From Trichobilharzia szidati (Eukaryota > Platyhelminthes > Trematoda > Strigeidida > Schistosomatidae): a stretch of 64,000 nucleotides of DNA. The position numbers and the translations under genes were made by a program. Numbering within the stretch: the stretch's first letter is position 1; every line of letters starts with the position of its first letter. The notes under the pieces are model-generated. The model was not told where the DNA came from, searched no databases, and saw only the letters and a list, made by a program, of their open reading frames with translations. The stretch is from contig OX235279.1 in assembly GCA_944472155.2 (NCBI GenBank), positions 150,124,199-150,188,198 on the forward strand. Reading direction: 5' to 3'. This document shows positions 51,301-57,300 of this stretch, in pieces.

Positions 51301-54300
51301 TATGGTTAATAGAACCAAATAGAGAAACGTCAGTAATATCACTTTGGTTTTCACTCATAAGCAAATGCAAAAAATTATTTTGTTAGTGAAATTGTAAGTC
51401 ATGGTTACTCATTTAGACACACTACTTATTACTGATAAGTAGAAACAAATACATTCTAGGTAATGTCACTACAAATGCATTTTCAGCAACTTAATTTTGT
51501 TAAAATCGTATACTTTTCAGCATATTTCACTATAGCATCTACTCTTCAACACTGGTTTTTACCTGAAGCGGGCCAGATTTCCTTCCAACTGCACGCATTT
51601 TTCATTCTTTCGATTATGGTACCCTTTATTTGATTACTGATTCAAGAGAGATTTCAATGGTGATATTTGCATAGACATCTCACTCTTTGAGGTTTTTTAG
51701 TTCGTTAGTTATGCTAGCTTCACATTTCTGAGAAGTCAAATTCACATCTATGTTTTCACTACATATTAAGTAGAATTGTGGTGGCACCTAGCTGCTAGCC
51801 AAATTGGCAGACAGTAATTGACGTCAATGTTTACGCCCCAATATTGGTCGTGAGAAAAATAAGAACAAAGACTGATTCTACAACTAACCACAGCAGACTT
51901 TGCGTAGGCGGATACAATTTTCAGGTAGATAATCTGAACTTCAATAAACGGCGACAAAGAGATGAAAGATTAACGTTCAACGAGAAACCACCAATCAGAA
52001 GACTGTGTTTGTTTGCTTACAATAATCTATGATGATGTACATGAAAATCTATAAATATCTGTTGATTTCCTGAATGGACGATCTGTTGGAGGCCCTTGTC
52101 TTCTGTTATTACAGAATATGTATTACTAATTAATCTAATAGTAGTAGGTGGAAACTGACTACACTAACCAGCAACGGTTGCTAACAGGATCAAGTAGGTC
52201 AACTGAATAACCGTATGGAAGTTTAAATATTTCTGTTTTCTCAATGAAGGTGCAAACAAAAAAGTATAAGCTTTCGAAGGTAAACAGAAAATTTATATAT
52301 ATATATATATATATATATAAATGGTAATCAATAAATCGAGTGCTGTTCAAAAATAGTGTATACTAGTAATTGGATATAAGAGCTCACAAACCATCCATGT
52401 CAGTAGTATTCGCTACCTACATTTTCTTTTATTCCTTCACGTTCCCAGTGGAACATTGGGCTCCAAGCTGGAGGCTTGAAGTTTCTGTAGCAGCGTTTAT
52501 TTTTACAGGATTGGGTTGCTAGCCTCATGCCCAACCTTTCCTCCTTACCAGCTTTTTTATGATTGGCTTAGCGAGGTAAAGGAGTGCGCCGGCCGGGGAT
52601 CGAACCCCGGACCATGTGCATGGTCAGCGAGTATGCTAACCGCTGTGCCACCGACGCTACGTAAATTAAAATGATCTGAATATCGGATGGCTTTTTCTTT
52701 CGTTTGCAGCCCAGCTTATCACAGGGATGAGTTCTCAACTCAAACTGTGTGACTTACAAATGATGAATTTGATTCTCTGTATTCACCAGTGTGTCCATGT
52801 GCCTAATGATGATTTGTTTGGTTTGAAGTGATCTCTCTCCCTCTAAGCTGAATCCAACGGGACAAGCCACTTATTAGCTTACTTCCATATGAGTTTAAAA
52901 CCGGTCCAGTGTCTAGAACACTTCAGCCTGGCTAGTAAGCTCTGATATTTGAAGTGAGGGTTTTCTGATTACTTATGTAAATCGGTTGATAACTCAATTA
53001 AATTAATTCATATTTTGAAAAAGTGAAGATACTCACATTTGATATCAGCGTAAAAATTGGGCACTCTGGTAGAGTATAACTTCATTATGAATAAGACTTT
53101 ATTTTGACAAATCACACAGTGTTATACAGTAATATTAACTGATGACGTTTCGAGGACAAATTATTGCTCATGATCATATCAAGTCACTCACACAACTTTT
53201 TTCCTTCATTTATATACATGAGTAAATTTGATTAAACATTAATAATATTAATAATAGTGTTAACAATCAAATATAGTCAGATGGGAAATAAGACGAGTGT
53301 TCTTATAGTCATAATAAGTAAGTTGTTAGAATGTTGTGATTTGCTTGAATTGAAGTAGAATTTTAAGATTATTTATTATCCTCCTCTGATTTGACTGGCG
53401 GTAATAATATCTTTCATATCTCTGGTATTTGCATTGAGTCATTTCTATTGCATGTGTTGGGTGTAGACTCAATCAACCAAGATTCAGTAGTCAGTATCTC
53501 TCTCTCTCTCCACCTACATAGATTACTTTTTAGAATTTTAGTGCATGCAGTGCACTGCATGCATTAACACATAACCACACAATAGGGTGGGAGAGGGTTA
53601 AGATTACAAGAAGTAATCTATGTAGGTGGAGAGAGAGATTGATTACTGAATCCTTGTTCATCGAGTCTACACCCAACACATGCAACAGAAATGACTCAAT
53701 GCAAGTACCAGAGATATGGAAGATATTACTACCGCCAGTCAAATCAGAAGAGGATAATAAATAATCTTAAAATTCTACTTCAATTCACGTACATCACAAC
53801 ATTCTAACAACTTACTTATTATGACTATAAGAACACTCGTCTTATTTCCCATCTGATTTTAATTGATCAATAACACTCATATTATTATTTCTGAATGTAG
53901 CTTATCACATATTGATTTTTATTCAAATATCTAGTCAATTCCACACATGTATATAAATGAAGTAAAAAAGTTGTGTGAGTAACTTGATATGATTATGAGT
54001 GGCGATAGTTTGTGCTCGAAACGTTATCAGTTCATATTACTCTATAACACTGTGTGATTTGTCAAAATAAAATCTTATCCACAATGGAATTATACTCAAA
54101 TTTGTTGTTTCTTAAAACTCACTTTGATAAATAGCATGATAAACGAAAGAATAAGAGTAGTTTCTGGATCGGAAAACCACCTCATATGTATATGAGTGCT
54201 TCAACACTACGGCGTGCAGTGTCGAAGTCTTTTTCAACCTCATTCAACAACTGGTCAAATGACAATGACACGTGCCAGGCGATCCACTCAGCGTGGCTTT

Positions 54301-57300
54301 CGAAGTGATTACAGGAGTAAGACAAGCTGATTGCCTACTATCACTCACGATGATATTCCTAATTGTGGTAGATTGGATTGCACAGAACACTGTGCGTGGG
54401 GAACAGGAAGACAGGAATACGCTGGACCAGCGATAAGAAGACTCTAGAAGATCTGGATCTCCCACGTCGATGATCTATATCTACTGTCACACAAACTCGA
54501 AGACTTACATATGAAAAGCAACAAACTGGCAGAAGTAGCAGACAGCGAAGACTGGACTTTAGGTGAACACAGAGAAGACGGAGATGATGAAGATACCCAC
54601 AAATCAACAACAACAACCAGCACCAATCACCATCGATGGGAGAGATTCAACAGAGGTTACCTCCTTCACTTATCTAGGCAACCAGCATCGTTTCAACCAC
54701 AGGCACGCCGAATGGATGAAAACGTCAAAGTCAGCCCGCCAGCATCGGAAAGGCAAGATACGCACACGCCTTTATCAACCTGAAACCAGTTTGGAAATCT
54801 TCTGCTTCACTCTGCTGTGTAATGGACAAGATTCGGATTTTCAACATAAATGTGAAGTCAGTCAGTCATTCCTTCTATATGGGTCAGAAACATTGCGCAT
54901 GCGTCACCAGAAGCACTTCCAATAGTTTGCGTACCTTTCATTTATAGATGTCTTCTCACCATACTGAAAATCAGATGGTTAAAAAGAATTAGCGACAAGA
55001 AACCCTGGGAACGAACTAACCAAGATCCGATCGCTCAACAAATATGTAGGAGAAAGTGGAGGTGGATCGGGCACACAGTGAGGAAACTGTCGAATGAAAT
55101 CTTGCGTAATGCGGGCCATCCCTCTTGTGGAATCCAAATGGGAAGCGACAAGTGGATCGTCAGTGCGAGGATGACACGGAGGAGATCATGTGAGGAGGAG
55201 ATGAGAGAGTTTTGGCAATCGTGGACCCAGGTGAAGACGATGGCAGAAAATAGAATAAAGTGGAGATTTGTTGTTGAAGCTCTGTGCTTCACTCGAAACC
55301 CAAGGGTATAACAATAATGACACTGGCATTGGTTGCTTTAATTTCCTAATGAAACATAGGGCTTCAAGCTCCGACTTTGAAGTTTCAGTAGCGGTCGTTG
55401 TTTTTTACAGGGTCGGGTTACTAGCCTCACACCCAACCTTTCCTCTTTATCAGGCTCGCCACCATTCGATGGAGTTAAAGAGGTGCATTGGCCGAGAATC
55501 AGACCCTGCAACATGTGCATGGTTGACAAGAATCCTACCGCTGAACCACCAACGCACACAACACACGACTGGAACTTATCATTTACAACAATTTCGTAAC
55601 AATATAAAAAGCCAAACTTTCAAGGTTTAAATTATGTCCTTGAAGTTAACTGGTTGTTAAGAGATGTCTCACTCAAGGGCAAATGGATTAATTTCTATCC
55701 TTTTTAACTCATTCCTATTTAAAAGTAGAGTAATATTCCGAATTTCGATTGTTGTTATACTCAATAAATTGTACAAATTAAATCACCGATCGTTTTATTC
55801 TGATCTCGTGTTGTTGTTTCACATTCACTCTAGAATTAAACGCTCCTCTGACTTGTATCGAGTCTTACCGTCCTAATAGTCACATACACATGATAGGTAA
55901 TCAGTATTACCTAGTTTTCAATAATTTAAAGTAAAAATGTACATTTATTAGTTACTAGGACTTGTCCAATGTCACACGTCTAGTCCTTAATATCGGTGCT
56001 GACTGAATACTATCAACCAAGTTTTCTTTTTAGGTGCTAGATCATGCTAGATGCGCTTGGATTTAAAGTTGGATTTATTATTATTGTTATAGTTGCCTTA
56101 GGTTCCGAATGGAACACAGAGATTCAGTAACACAACTCCACTTCGTCCTCTTCGCAAATCTTCTCTTCAGTTGGCCCTACGGTTGCCCATAGTCTCACAT
56201 CTACTCCTCACACGATCCCTTCCAAGCCACCCACGCACCAACACCCAACTCGTCGTTTTCCATTGAGGGTCTACTTGAGCGATGGCCTGACACGCGATGT
56301 CGTTCGAAGGTTTCTTCAGCGTGCGTCAGATCCATCTCTATTATCTCCAACATATTTGGTGACCAACAGGTCCTTGATTTACTGGTTCCTAATTCTTTCT
56401 GGCTGGTCATTTCATCTTCACTATAGGGCGGAGGCAGCTGCGGGCAAGAGTTTGAAACCTGTTCAAAATGCCATTCGTGACGTAACACTCAGGTTTCTGA
56501 CCCATAAAAACGGACTGACTGACTTAACGTTGGTGTAGAAAATCTGGATCTTCTTGTTTATGCTGCTGATTGCAGAATATTGTCAAATGATTTGAGATTG
56601 ATGAAGGTCTACCCTGACTTTCCAATTCTGGGTTTGAAGTCATCATCCATTTCGCCTGTAGTCGAAACAAAGATGCTCAGATAAGTAAGAGGAAGTGACT
56701 TCTTTCAGATTTCTTCCGTTGATAATGCCCGGTGCTTGTTGCTGTAGGTTGGTTAGAAGTAACTGTCAAGAAGCCCTGGGCTTAGGTTTCTCAGGAGGGA
56801 TATTAGTTTCTTCGAATTCGCAGACAACCTTACTGAAAAGTGCTACCAGGGTGACGAAAAGACAAAACATCAGTCAGCTGTAGACCAAACATTCGGCCTT
56901 AACTTACATCAAAGTTTGTATCGTCAGATTTTCATTGTTACAATACTAACCAGTGGTTTTATACTTGTAGTTTATTTGTCATGCAAAATAACTATATAAA
57001 TAATTGTATTTTCTGGGCATTTGCCTTTCTCATGCAGAATTAAATTTTACCTTCTCAGTTTGTCTTTTTATCTTTCTAGTAATTGTGAATAATATTCGAA
57101 TGGTCAGTCATCATATACTGTCATGTTATGAAGTACTAAGGATGAATAACAGCGGTCACTTAGAAGGTGGCTGCAGTATTTTTTAAAACTTACTTTGGTT
57201 GCATCGATTGATTCAAGTTATACCTATATACAAACTCATCAAGTGAAAAGCTGTCAGCTGCTAACTTGCTGATGAACGAAAAGAAATTACGCTTTCTCGT

